The translations under genes and the position numbers were made by a program. The notes below the pieces were generated by a model that ran no database searches, had not been told where the DNA came from, and saw only the letters and a program-made list of their open reading frames with translations. From JAPKYZ01 sp033763835 (lineage in GTDB: Bacteria; Acidobacteriota; Terriglobia; Bryobacterales; Bryobacteraceae): 64,000 bases of DNA. The stretch spans positions 124,001 to 188,000 of the forward strand of contig JANRJS010000033.1 of the NCBI GenBank assembly GCA_033763835.1. The letters are read 5' to 3'. Shown here piece after piece: positions 44,836 to 52,579 of the stretch. Each line of letters starts with the position of its first letter. Position 1 is the first letter of the stretch.

Positions 44836-45944
44836 CTACCGATTGCGGGCGATTCGCGGACGATTGGGCTTTGTTCGTTTTGGGAAGCCTGGAGCCGGAA
44901 TTGTGCCGTCAGATGCAGTCGCACCTTTCCGCTGGCTGCGCCTTGTGTGAGGCGCGCTATCGGGAGTCTTTGAACGACGTCAGCCGGTTGGGTGAAGCCG
45001 CGCCCCCGCGGGTCCCCGCGATCGGGCATGAGGAGCGATTCGCCGCGCGGCTGTTAGCGGTGAAACCCGCCGCCCCGCCCATCCGCCGTAGAGAGATCGT
45101 CGGTTGGATTGCCGCCGCCGCCGCACTTACGGTTGCCGTTTGGCTGGCGTTCGAACGGCGGGACCTCGAGCGGCGTCTCGCGCAAGCCGCTTCGGCGAAA
45201 CCGGCGGAGCGCATCGTTGTGGCCCCGCCGCAGGTGATCGAGCGGCCAGTCGAGAGAGTCGTGGAGAAAACGCGAACCATCGATCTCTCCGCGTCGCAGT
45301 TGGCCGAAGAATCGCGACGGCGTAGGGAAGCGGAGATCGCCAAGGACGCGGCGTCGCGGGATTTGACGATCGCGCAGGCCCGGGTTTCGGAGCTGGAGCG
45401 CGCGCTGGAAGAGGCCGCACGGCGAGCCCAAACGGCCAGCCGATCGACCTCCGCCGCATCTCCGCCGGAAGCGGCGGCGCCTGCGGTTCCAGCCCCCGAC
45501 CCGCGACTGGCGAGTTTGAACGCCGAACTGGAGCGGGCACGCGCCGAAATGGCGCGGCAAACTACGCAGATCGTGGAACTCCGCCGCGTGTTGCGCATCC
45601 TCGAGTCGAACTCCGTCCGGCTGGTGGATTTGCGCGCCGTCGATCCGCGGGCGGGGCGAGCCAAGGCGCGGGTGTTGTTTTCGCCAAGTCAAGGACTGCT
45701 GCTTCTCGCTCATGGCCTTCCGGCGTTGCCGGCGGGCAAGTGCTATCAACTTTGGATCATTCGGAAAGGTAGCCCCGCAATAGCGAGCGGTGGCTTGTTG
45801 AAGCTGGATGTCGACGGCCACGGCGTGGTTTCAACCAGCGCCGACGCGACGCTAGCGAACGCCACGGGATTCGCGATCACCGACGAACCGGCGGGCGGCA
45901 GTATGGCGGCACAAGGCCGAAAGCTGCTCTTTGGCGCTTACTAG
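44832..45944 (+). CDS. Anti-sigma factor, RskA-type C-terminal domain
   Basis: The 370-residue protein is read from the GTG at 44832 that overlaps the sigma-factor stop. The N-terminus is a zinc-finger anti-sigma domain (HLSAGCALC, residues about 32-40, H-x4-C-x2-C). A membrane helix follows near residues 90-108 (IVGWIAAAAALTVAVWLAF), then a long coiled-coil (about 140-260). The C-terminal RskA/anti-sigma-K domain has LLLLAHGLPALPAGKCYQLWII near residue 290. It should hold the sigma factor at the membrane and release it on a periplasmic signal. The coiled-coil insertion is longer than usual. Confidence 0.9.
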   Translation: MTTDCGRFADDWALFVLGSLEPELCRQMQSHLSAGCALCEARYRESLNDVSRLGEAAPPRVPAIGHEERFAARLLAVKPAAPPIRRREIVGWIAAAAALTVAVWLAFERRDLERRLAQAASAKPAERIVVAPPQVIERPVERVVEKTRTIDLSASQLAEESRRRREAEIAKDAASRDLTIAQARVSELERALEEAARRAQTASRSTSAASPPEAAAPAVPAPDPRLASLNAELERARAEMARQTTQIVELRRVLRILESNSVRLVDLRAVDPRAGRAKARVLFSPSQGLLLLAHGLPALPAGKCYQLWIIRKGSPAIASGGLLKLDVDGHGVVSTSADATLANATGFAITDEPAGGSMAAQGRKLLFGAY

Positions 45945-45973
45945 GTCGCCGGCTCGCAAGTCCTCTACCGGTG

Positions 45974-46966
45974 TCAAAAATGCAGACCGGTTCGAAGGGC
46001 GATCGCGCCGTAACGCGCTCCGCCATTGAGGCGGTTGTAGCGATACTCGACGCCGAACGACAAAGTAGGAGACACACGGACCTCGGTCCCAACCGCGCCC
46101 TGAAAACCGAACGTAACGCCGCCTTGACCCGCCGGTATTCCGGCTTGTTGTAGCTCGCGAGCGGCGCCGATCTGCCCGCCGATCAATGGACTCCCGAACG
46201 GACCCTGTCCGCCGAAAAGGGCTTCGAGTTGTTGTCTCAGCTCGGGGCTGAGATTCGCATCCTGCCGGACACCGATGGGCGCGGCCTGGTTGGTGATTGT
46301 GACAAAAAGTCCCAGGCCTCCCAACGCGTAGGGGCGGAGGCGGTAACGGTCGAGCTTCGTGAAGGTGTACTTCAGCGAAAACGGATCGATTTCGAGCATT
46401 TGCAAGTTCCACTGCGCGGTGGAAGTAACGGGAAATGGGGCCGCTCCGGTGCCCGCGAGGGCCTGAGCGAGGTTGGACTCGCCGGCGGCCGGATTCAACG
46501 CGGTTAGCACCGCGAGGTTCGCAACCTGAGCGACGTTCGACGTCACTTGGCGCGAGGTTTTGCTGCGAAGGTAGCCGATCGAGATTTCATAACTGAGACG
46601 GCCGCCGGGAACGAGCCGTAAAGGTAAGCCAACGGCGCCCCCCAGGTAAGAACCGGAACCCAACCCGAACGGCCCTGTATGACCGCCCGTGAGGAGGCTA
46701 ACGGAAGCGCCAATCTTGCCCAGATTGGGGAGCAATTCTTGCGGCATAGTCGAGGACGTTGCCGAGACGGCGGGAGCCGCCTGCGGTTCCGGCGCGGCGG
46801 GGGCGATTGGAAGGGGCGGTTCCTCGCGGGCCATAAGGGTTTGAATCAAACTTTCGAGCTTCGCCACCCGTTGCTCCAGTTCAAGGATGCGTTCGGCTTC
46901 CGGCGATTGAGCGAAGAGAGAAACCTCGGCGAATCCGAATAGACAAATTAGGAAAGCGTGGCGCAT
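45974..46966 (-). CDS. Outer-membrane beta-barrel protein with coiled-coil N-terminus
   Basis: This 330-residue protein has a signal peptide (FLICLFGFAEVSLFAQ) and a short coiled-coil (EAERILELEQRVAKLESLIQTL). A Pro/Ala linker (about residues 48-70) leads to a beta-rich C-terminal part with GGRLSYEISIGYLRSK, YRLRPYALGGLGLFVTI and TLSFGVEYRYNRLNG, ending in LRTGLHF, the terminal aromatic typical of outer-membrane barrels. The family is not recognised beyond that. It is the last host gene before the integrated element and lies convergent with the anti-sigma gene. Confidence 0.75.
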   Translation of the reverse strand: MRHAFLICLFGFAEVSLFAQSPEAERILELEQRVAKLESLIQTLMAREEPPLPIAPAAPEPQAAPAVSATSSTMPQELLPNLGKIGASVSLLTGGHTGPFGLGSGSYLGGAVGLPLRLVPGGRLSYEISIGYLRSKTSRQVTSNVAQVANLAVLTALNPAAGESNLAQALAGTGAAPFPVTSTAQWNLQMLEIDPFSLKYTFTKLDRYRLRPYALGGLGLFVTITNQAAPIGVRQDANLSPELRQQLEALFGGQGPFGSPLIGGQIGAARELQQAGIPAGQGGVTFGFQGAVGTEVRVSPTLSFGVEYRYNRLNGGARYGAIALRTGLHF

Positions 46967-47027
46967 GACCTGTATTTTGGAGGGTTGGAAGGAGGAACGC
47001 TAGAATCGAAGAGCGGCGGTTCGATAG

Positions 47028-47068
47028 GCCCGGGTGGCGAAACCGGCAGACGCAACGGACTTAAAATC
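47028..47068 (+). pseudogene. tRNA-Leu(UAA) 5' half, truncated
   Basis: This 41-nt stretch reads as the 5' half of a leucine tRNA: acceptor strand GCCCGGG, a full D arm and the anticodon arm ACGGA-CUUAAAA-UC with anticodon UAA. It matches the spliced tRNA-Leu at 48437 in 31 of the first 35 bases, with four differences (three in the acceptor stem). After position 47068 the sequence no longer continues as a tRNA: no variable arm, T arm or matching CCCGGGC acceptor follows. The break just past the anticodon loop, next to an integrase gene, suggests an attachment-site junction. The gene cannot give a functional tRNA. Confidence 0.85.
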
Positions 47069-47116
47069 AAATTTAGAGTCTCGCAGTATCGAAGCAAACT
47101 ACCTGATATCAGCAAC

Positions 47117-47158
47117 TTGACTCCGTAGTGCCCCGCTCTGGTACACTTGCACAAGTGT
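47117..47158 (+). promoter_or_regulatory. Possible integrase promoter and operator
   Basis: TTGACT (47117-47122) and TACACT (47142-47147) could be -35 and -10 elements, but their spacing of 19 is long. A perfect palindrome overlaps the -10: ACACTTG (47143-47149), two bases, CAAGTGT (47152-47158). It precedes the integrase ATG at 47189 and could be an operator for the integrase or an excisionase. The longer upstream TTG start would run through this site, which argues for the ATG. Confidence 0.4.
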
Positions 47159-47188
47159 TGCACATTTTGGCCCTCTGGGTCGGTGCAG

Positions 47189-48379
47189 ATGCCTATGCCA
47201 GAGAAACACACCATCCTGGGCGGCAAGGTCCACGTCTACCGCCGCGAAAACAGCAGCCAGTGGCAATGCGCCACCTACCTTGAGGGCAAGAACCGCCGCG
47301 TTTCAACGAAAGAGGACAGCCTCGCGAAGGCCAAGGACTTCGCGGAAGACTGGTTCCTCCAGTTGCGCGGCAAGGCGCGCGCGGGCGAGTTGCTCAGCGA
47401 GAAGACCTTCGCCGACGCCGCCGCGCAGTTCGAGCGCGAATTCCAGATCATCACCGAAGGCCAGCGCAACGCGCAATACGTTAAGGGGCACAGCACGCGC
47501 CTGCGCCTTCACCTGATTCCCTTCTTCGGCAAGATGGGGCTTTCCCAGATCACGCCCGGCCAGATTCAGGAATACCGGATTCACCGTCACGAGGAGACGG
47601 TCAAGGCCAAGGGCAAGCCACCGGCGCGCAACACGATGCACCAGGAAATCGTGGTCCTGCGCCAAACGCTCAAAACTGCCGTGCGCCATCGCTGGCTCGA
47701 CCGGCTTCCTGATTTGTCGGAGCCCTACCGCGCCTCCGGGAAAATCTCGCACCGCGCCTGGTTCTCGCCTGAAGAGTACAAGCAGCTTTACGAAGCGACG
47801 CGGAAGCGGGCGCACGAGCCGAAGAACGCCCGCTACAAATGGGAATCGGAGCAGCTCCATGATTATGTCCTATTCATGGCCAATACCGGCCTGCGCCCCG
47901 ATGAGGCGAACCGGCTTGAATATCGCGACGTGAAGGTTGTCGAGGATGAGGCGACCAAAGAGACCATCCTTGAGATCGAGGTACGGGGCAAGCGCGGCGT
48001 CGGCTATTGCAAGAGCACCAGCGGAGCGGTCCGGCCTTTCCAGCGTCTCGTCGAGCGCAACAAGCCGCAGCCGAGCGATCCGGTGTTCCCGAAATCCCAC
48101 CGCGAGCTGTTCAACACCATCCTCGACGAAGAAGGCCTGAAGAAGGACCGCGAGGGACAACACCGCACCGCCTATAGCCTGCGTCATACCTACATCTGCC
48201 TGCGCCTGATGGAAGGCGCGGACATCTACCAGATCGCGAAGAACTGCCGCACCAGCGTCGAGATGATTGAGAAGTATTACGCCTCGCACCTCAAGAACAG
48301 CCTCGACGCCGCCGCCATCAACATCCGCAAGAAGAAGCCCAAGAAGAAGGGCGCGCAGCCCGTTGAAGAAGAAGAGTAA
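47189..48379 (+). CDS. Tyrosine recombinase / integrase
   Basis: This 396-residue phage-type integrase is read from ATG 47189. It has an N-terminal DNA-binding part (residues about 1-60), a core-binding SAM-like domain (about 60-160) and a catalytic domain. Catalytic residues visible are Arg236 in NTGLRPDEANRLEYRDV, Arg332-His333 in YSLRHTYICLRLMEG, and Tyr363/Tyr364 in VEMIEKYYASHL. The usual first histidine of the H-x-x-R box is Tyr329 here. The Lys/Arg-rich tail ends in EEEE. It should catalyse integration and excision of the element. It lies between the broken tRNA-Leu and the intron-containing tRNA-Leu, with the latter 57 bases downstream. Confidence 0.93.
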   Translation: MPMPEKHTILGGKVHVYRRENSSQWQCATYLEGKNRRVSTKEDSLAKAKDFAEDWFLQLRGKARAGELLSEKTFADAAAQFEREFQIITEGQRNAQYVKGHSTRLRLHLIPFFGKMGLSQITPGQIQEYRIHRHEETVKAKGKPPARNTMHQEIVVLRQTLKTAVRHRWLDRLPDLSEPYRASGKISHRAWFSPEEYKQLYEATRKRAHEPKNARYKWESEQLHDYVLFMANTGLRPDEANRLEYRDVKVVEDEATKETILEIEVRGKRGVGYCKSTSGAVRPFQRLVERNKPQPSDPVFPKSHRELFNTILDEEGLKKDREGQHRTAYSLRHTYICLRLMEGADIYQIAKNCRTSVEMIEKYYASHLKNSLDAAAINIRKKKPKKKGAQPVEEEE

Positions 48380-48436
48380 AATCAACAAAGGGAACATTCT
48401 GGCGGCAGTGATGCGGCCATGGATCGAACCAGTCAC

Positions 48437-48765
48437 GCGGGCGTGGCGAAATCGGCAGACGCAACGGACTTAAGCAAAACTTGAGTGCTCGCCGGGAAAC
48501 CGGCGAAGTAGAACTGCTCAAAGTCGGGGAACCCTGTAAAATGGCGATCCCGAGCCAAGCCCTTCTGGAGCGGAAGTTTCGGTTGGGAAGGTGTAGAGAC
48601 TAGACGGGCAGCGCCTCAATCCCGGCAGCATGCGGGACTGGCGAAGGGATAGTCCAGACCCCAAACCTTGGGCCAAACAGCCAGGGGCGGCGAAAGCCGT
48701 AGGGAGGTAAGAAAATCCGTTTCTCGGCAACGAGAGTGTGGGTTCAAGTCCCACCGCCCGCACCA
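48437..48765 (+). tRNA. tRNA-Leu(UAA) interrupted by group I intron
   Basis: Exon 1 is 48437-48471 and exon 2 is 48712-48765, including an encoded CCA. Joined, they give a complete leucine tRNA: acceptor GCGGGCG with CGCCCGC, anticodon stem ACGGA with UCCGU, loop CUUAAAA (anticodon UAA), a variable arm (CUCG-GCAA-CGAG) and a T arm (GUGGG-UUCAAGU-CCCAC). The intron sits between U34 and A35 of the anticodon, the classic position in tRNA-Leu(UAA). The gene is downstream of and collinear with the integrase. Its acceptor sequence differs from the truncated tRNA at 47028, so it is not a simple duplication of it. Confidence 0.95.
48472..48711 (+). ncRNA. Group I self-splicing intron (tRNA-Leu type)
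   Basis: The 240-nt intron begins after a U and ends in G48711, as group I introns do. P1 forms between ACUUAAG (48468-48474, spanning the 5' splice site) and CUUGAGU (48480-48486), with a U-G pair at the splice site. P2 is a perfect 7-bp hairpin with a GAAA tetraloop (UCGCCGG 48489-48495, CCGGCGA 48500-48506). P7 is GACUA (48598-48602) with UAGUC (48650-48654). No open frame for a homing endonuclease is present. This is a small, endonuclease-less intron like those of cyanobacterial tRNA-Leu (probably subgroup IC3). Confidence 0.92.
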
Positions 48766-49168
48766 TCAAAATTCTTTTGCCCTCGCTTCGGAGCCGAATG
48801 GTTTCGGGCCACCATGGCCCGTTTCGGCGGAGGGGACGGAACCGTCCCTTTCTTAGGCCCGCACGGGCCATCCTCTCGGCTTGGTTCCCCGCGCCTGGAA
48901 AACAGCGGGACACATGTCCCGCCCCGTCGCTTAAGGATGGAACGAGCTCAATGCTATTTTGAGCATCGGCTAACGTCATCTAGAGTGTTCGCCCTTTATT
49001 CGCTACAATGACCGTTGGGAGTGGAGGCCCATTTGCCCTAAAATGTGGCTCAGCCTTTCGATTCTCGGCTTCTGTGCGTCCTCTCCAGCGGGTGGGAAAC
49101 CTTCTTGTCGTGGCTTCTTCTTGGTTGGGGCGGGAGTGAATGCCGAAACAGAATCAACCTTAAATGTT
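48766..49168. other. Non-coding stretch after the tRNA
   Basis: About 400 bp follow the tRNA before the next promoter. No convincing gene is present: open frames here start inside the tRNA exon or lack ribosome-binding sites and family features. The left part contains four tight palindromes (listed separately), and the rest holds nothing I recognise. Confidence 0.6.
48806..48922. repeat. Cluster of four tight palindromes
   Basis: Four perfect inverted repeats with loops of two or three bases occur within 117 bp: GGGCCA/TGGCCC (48806-48820), GGGACGG/CCGTCCC (48833-48848), GGCCCG/CGGGCC (48856-48869) and GCGGGACA/TGTCCCGC (48905-48922). The second lies before CTTTCTT and could terminate the tRNA transcript. 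The arms differ, so they are not copies of one unit. Confidence 0.6.
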
Positions 49169-49197
49169 TTGACGTGTCTATCATGAAGTGATAGAGT
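49169..49197 (+). promoter_or_regulatory. Promoter with internal operator for the R-M module
   Basis: TTGACG (49169-49174) and TAGAGT (49192-49197) are separated by 17 bases. The spacer contains an inverted repeat, CTATCA (49178-49183), five bases, TGATAG (49189-49194), overlapping the -10. A regulator bound here would block RNA polymerase. The first gene downstream encodes a small HTH protein, the obvious candidate regulator. The leader is only about 11 nt, with AGGGA at 49204-49208 as ribosome-binding site. Confidence 0.6.
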
Positions 49198-49214
49198 TCT
49201 TTAAGGGAATAGAC

Positions 49215-49460
49215 ATGCCTTACGAGAGGTCACAAGCGCTTGAGAACAGGCTTCAGCAGCTTCTGGGCCTGATCCGGAACGGTAGGCATTCGTCGCCTAC
49301 GCTGGCACGCGCGCTGAATACTTCAGAGCCCACGATTTCGCGATGCCTGGCGGCATTGAGGAAGCGCGGTTACAAGATTCGCGCAGTCAGGGACCATCTC
49401 GGCTGGTCCTACCGGGTATCAGATGGCATAGAAACCTCAAGCGCGAGGGGCCTCACATGA
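49215..49460 (+). CDS. Small HTH regulator of the methylase-nuclease module
   Basis: This 81-residue protein is read from ATG 49215. A winged-helix/HTH_11-like DNA-binding region fills it: ENRLQQLLGLIRNGRHSSPTLARALNTSEPTISRCLAALRKRGYKIRAV, followed by a short wing (GWSYRV). Its stop overlaps the methyltransferase start (ATGA at 49457). It probably autoregulates through the palindrome at 49178-49194, like the controller proteins of restriction-modification systems, although the fold is different from classic C proteins. The regulatory role is inference. Confidence 0.75.
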   Translation: MPYERSQALENRLQQLLGLIRNGRHSSPTLARALNTSEPTISRCLAALRKRGYKIRAVRDHLGWSYRVSDGIETSSARGLT

Positions 49461-52400
49461 GCACGCCCCTGGACTGGTTAAACGAATTCGGCGTCGTCCC
49501 AAGCGGGGTGAAGGCTTTCTTCGCAAGCAAGGCCGATCTGAATGCAGCCACCGCCAACGCATCACAGGGCCACATCCTCCGGCGCGCGTTCGAGCTCTTG
49601 AAGCTCGACGGGGTCCTCTGCACAGATAACGCGCCATTGGTCTATTTCAAAACCGTCAAACGGATTGATACAGCGGAGATAGAACGGCTGCATCGGCTGT
49701 TCTGGAATCATGGTGGCGCGCCGATTCTCGTCGTTGTCGCGCCGCACGAAGTCCAAATCTACTCCGGTCTCATTCGGCCTCAGCCAGCAGCCGACAATGC
49801 ATCTCTGCCTATTCCCGCTCTGGTCCAACGATTGGACCGTGCATCATTGGCCCTTCGCGAATTCCTGCCCTCCGTTGAGTCCGGCGAGTTCTTCCGAAGG
49901 CATGAACGATCATTCGACCCGGCACAGCGGGTTGACCGCGATCTGCTCAATAATCTCCAGAACACGCGGGACAAGATGACAGCGATGGCGAATGCCAGGC
50001 TGGATACAAGGGTGCTCGACGCGCTGCTGTGCCGCCTCGTCTTCGCGTGCTATCTGTTCGATCGCGGGGTCATAGGCGAGGCATATCTTCAGGCCATCGG
50101 GCTCCGGCACGCTACGCATTTGCGAGATGTTCTTGGCCTACAGCCCCGCACAAAAGCCAAGCAGTATCTCTACGCGCTGTTCGCGAAACTTGGCAGGGAT
50201 TTCAATGGCGATTTGTTCAGCGACAACCTTGAGGCCGAGGCGCGCTCCATCGCATCTGCCCATATCGGGCCGCTCGATGATTTTTTTCGCGCGACAAACG
50301 TGGTCACAGGCCAGGGCTCTTTCTGGCCCTATGACTTCGCGGCCATACCTATCGAAGCGATCAGCGCCATCTATGAGCGTTTCTTGCAGGGCTCCGAACG
50401 CCGCGAAGGCGCCTTTTACACGCCGAGATTCCTTGCTGAACTCGTCCTCGATATCGCTCTCGCATCGTTTCCCTCGCTGCTGCAACGCCGCTACCTCGAT
50501 CCAGCCTGCGGTTCGGGAATTTTCCTCGTCGGCCTTTTCAACCGCATGGCCGAAGAATGGAAGCAGGCCAATCCAACAGCAGGAAATGACCGGCGCGCCC
50601 GCGAACTGAAAGAGATTCTCTGCGCCAGCCTTCACGGCGTGGACATCAATCCGACGGCCTGTCGAATAACTGCTTTCAGCCTTTACCTCGCATACCTTGA
50701 CCAACTCTCTCCTCGGGACATTCAGGATCTCAAAGACAAGGGCCACAAATTGCCACGCCTTGTTCACTATCCCGAACACTCCGGGACGAGCAAAATCGAA
50801 GGCAACATATGGTGCCAGGACTTCTTTGAAGAAAAGGCACGCTATGTTGACGACGCAGATCTTGTCATCGGAAACCCGCCTTGGGGCAGCATGGCGCTCG
50901 ACGATACATCCGCCGCGCAGTGGTGCGCGCATCAAGACCACCGTTATCCGGTTCCCGATAAGCAAATTGCCGCTGCATTCGTGTGGAAAGCTGCTCATCA
51001 TGTTGCCGGCAGCGGCAAGGTTTGCCTCGTACTTCCGCATGGCATCCTGTTCAACCATGGGGCCACAGCTGTTGATTTCCAGCGATCACTATTTCAGCGG
51101 CATGCAATGGATCAGGTCCTCAACCTCACGGATTACCAGTTTTTCCTCTTCGCAGAGGCCAGGCATCCCGCGATAGTACTCTCCTACCGGGGAGCAGCAC
51201 CTGTGAACCGCCAGCATCCCATCGAATACTGGGGTCCGAAATCGGATTGGCTCGTAACGAGAGCAGAGGTCATCGCTATAACGCCTGAAGACCGCCGGAC
51301 TCTTACAACGGCTGAAGTGCTTGATGATTTGGACGGCGAGGACGCGCCGCAAATCTGGAAGCAGTGGTTCTGGGCGTCCGCACGTGACCGTCGGCTTGTT
51401 GACCGCCTTTCGCTCTACTCACGTTTGCGTGATTGCGTCCGACAAACCCGCGAAAAAAATTCCCCAAAGCGATGGCTGATCGCTGAGGGTTTCCAGCCAC
51501 TGGGTCAAAATGACAATCCATCGAAAGCGAAACCGCTTCGGCTTACCTCTCGGCTGTTCATTGAAGCTACCTCACGCCACCTTGACCTATTCTTGTTACC
51601 TGAGGACTGTAGTGAGCTTCCGTCCAAACAATTCAACGCAAGAAGGACCTCTAATCCACTCATCTTCCGCGCTCCGCATGTTATCGTCGCCAAGGGCTTC
51701 ACGAGCATTGCATATGCTGACTTTGATGTTTCCTTTAGGCACGCTCTTCGGGGTATTTGCGGTCCAAAGGAAGACCGAGACCTACTTATCTTTCTAGCCG
51801 CCTATCTTCGATCAAGAGTTGCTAGGTATTTCTCATTCCAGACGTCCTCGAACTGGGGCGTAAGCCGCCAGGAGGTTCATGTCGAGGAATTGCTGCGCCT
51901 TCCGTTTCCGTTTCCGGACCAGACCCAGAACCCAAAGCGTTCGGTACAGATAATCACTGAGGTAGCCCGCATTGTCCGATCCGCCGCAACAGAGTCTGGC
52001 ACGCTGCTCGTTAACCGATCGCAGCTTGTAGACGTGGCGAGCGAATCCATAGAAAACCTCATCAATCAATATTTCGACATACTGCCGTCCGAGAAGACGT
52101 TAATCGACGACACGATAGACGTTGTCATACCAAGCGTTCGGCCCACGAGAAAGCGCCTAGATGTGCCAACGATGGTGCCAAGCAGTGCAACGCAGCGCGA
52201 CGAATACATCAGGCGTCTTTGCAGCACAATCAACGAATGGTGCAAGGCTAGCCCGTTCTCTGTGACAGGCCATTCCACAGCCTCAGAGCAACTCGGGATT
52301 GGCGTTGCCTTTCTTCAGAAGAGCAAGGACGGAACTCCAGTCCCTCCTCTGAAGGATGGCGACGAGCTTTTGAAGGCTCTGGATCGAATACGGCAACTGA

Positions 52401-52579
52401 CCTCGCAGAAACTTAACACTTTTGAGCTCATCCGTGGTGCCAAGGTTTTCGATGGCGACCGGCTATATGTCATCAAGCCAATCGCGCAAAGGTTCTGGAC
52501 ACAGACTGCCGCCCTCAACGACGCCGACGAAGTCGCGGGCACAATCCTTATGCAGAGACCGCAGAGGGTCGCTTGGTAA
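49457..52579 (+). CDS. Large N6-adenine DNA methyltransferase
   Basis: This 1040-residue protein is read from ATG 49457, which overlaps the HTH stop. A long N-terminal region (about 1-330) precedes the class I methyltransferase core: FYTPRFLAELVLDIAL, motif I LDPACGSGIFLVGLFN near residue 347 and motif IV NPPW near residue 473 (DLVIGNPPWGSM). A C-terminal target-recognition-like region (about 650-900) and a helical tail follow. No clear nuclease motif was found in the N-terminal part, so cutting is likely done by the next gene. It should methylate adenine in a specific DNA sequence. The gene is visibly more A/T-rich than host genes. Confidence 0.88.
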   Translation: MSTPLDWLNEFGVVPSGVKAFFASKADLNAATANASQGHILRRAFELLKLDGVLCTDNAPLVYFKTVKRIDTAEIERLHRLFWNHGGAPILVVVAPHEVQIYSGLIRPQPAADNASLPIPALVQRLDRASLALREFLPSVESGEFFRRHERSFDPAQRVDRDLLNNLQNTRDKMTAMANARLDTRVLDALLCRLVFACYLFDRGVIGEAYLQAIGLRHATHLRDVLGLQPRTKAKQYLYALFAKLGRDFNGDLFSDNLEAEARSIASAHIGPLDDFFRATNVVTGQGSFWPYDFAAIPIEAISAIYERFLQGSERREGAFYTPRFLAELVLDIALASFPSLLQRRYLDPACGSGIFLVGLFNRMAEEWKQANPTAGNDRRARELKEILCASLHGVDINPTACRITAFSLYLAYLDQLSPRDIQDLKDKGHKLPRLVHYPEHSGTSKIEGNIWCQDFFEEKARYVDDADLVIGNPPWGSMALDDTSAAQWCAHQDHRYPVPDKQIAAAFVWKAAHHVAGSGKVCLVLPHGILFNHGATAVDFQRSLFQRHAMDQVLNLTDYQFFLFAEARHPAIVLSYRGAAPVNRQHPIEYWGPKSDWLVTRAEVIAITPEDRRTLTTAEVLDDLDGEDAPQIWKQWFWASARDRRLVDRLSLYSRLRDCVRQTREKNSPKRWLIAEGFQPLGQNDNPSKAKPLRLTSRLFIEATSRHLDLFLLPEDCSELPSKQFNARRTSNPLIFRAPHVIVAKGFTSIAYADFDVSFRHALRGICGPKEDRDLLIFLAAYLRSRVARYFSFQTSSNWGVSRQEVHVEELLRLPFPFPDQTQNPKRSVQIITEVARIVRSAATESGTLLVNRSQLVDVASESIENLINQYFDILPSEKTLIDDTIDVVIPSVRPTRKRLDVPTMVPSSATQRDEYIRRLCSTINEWCKASPFSVTGHSTASEQLGIGVAFLQKSKDGTPVPPLKDGDELLKALDRIRQLTSQKLNTFELIRGAKVFDGDRLYVIKPIAQRFWTQTAALNDADEVAGTILMQRPQRVAW

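Noticed and set aside
48806..48922. Palindrome cluster as a CRISPR array
   Set aside because: The arms differ in sequence, there is no regular spacer length and no cas gene is nearby.
48518..48979. Minus-strand open frame of about 150 codons across the intron and tRNA
   Set aside because: It is antisense to the tRNA exon and intron, whose structure is clear, and has no protein family features.
48736..49011. Plus-strand open frame starting inside tRNA exon 2
   Set aside because: It begins within the T-arm sequence and runs through the palindromes. Its N-terminus is a typical false tRNA-derived peptide.
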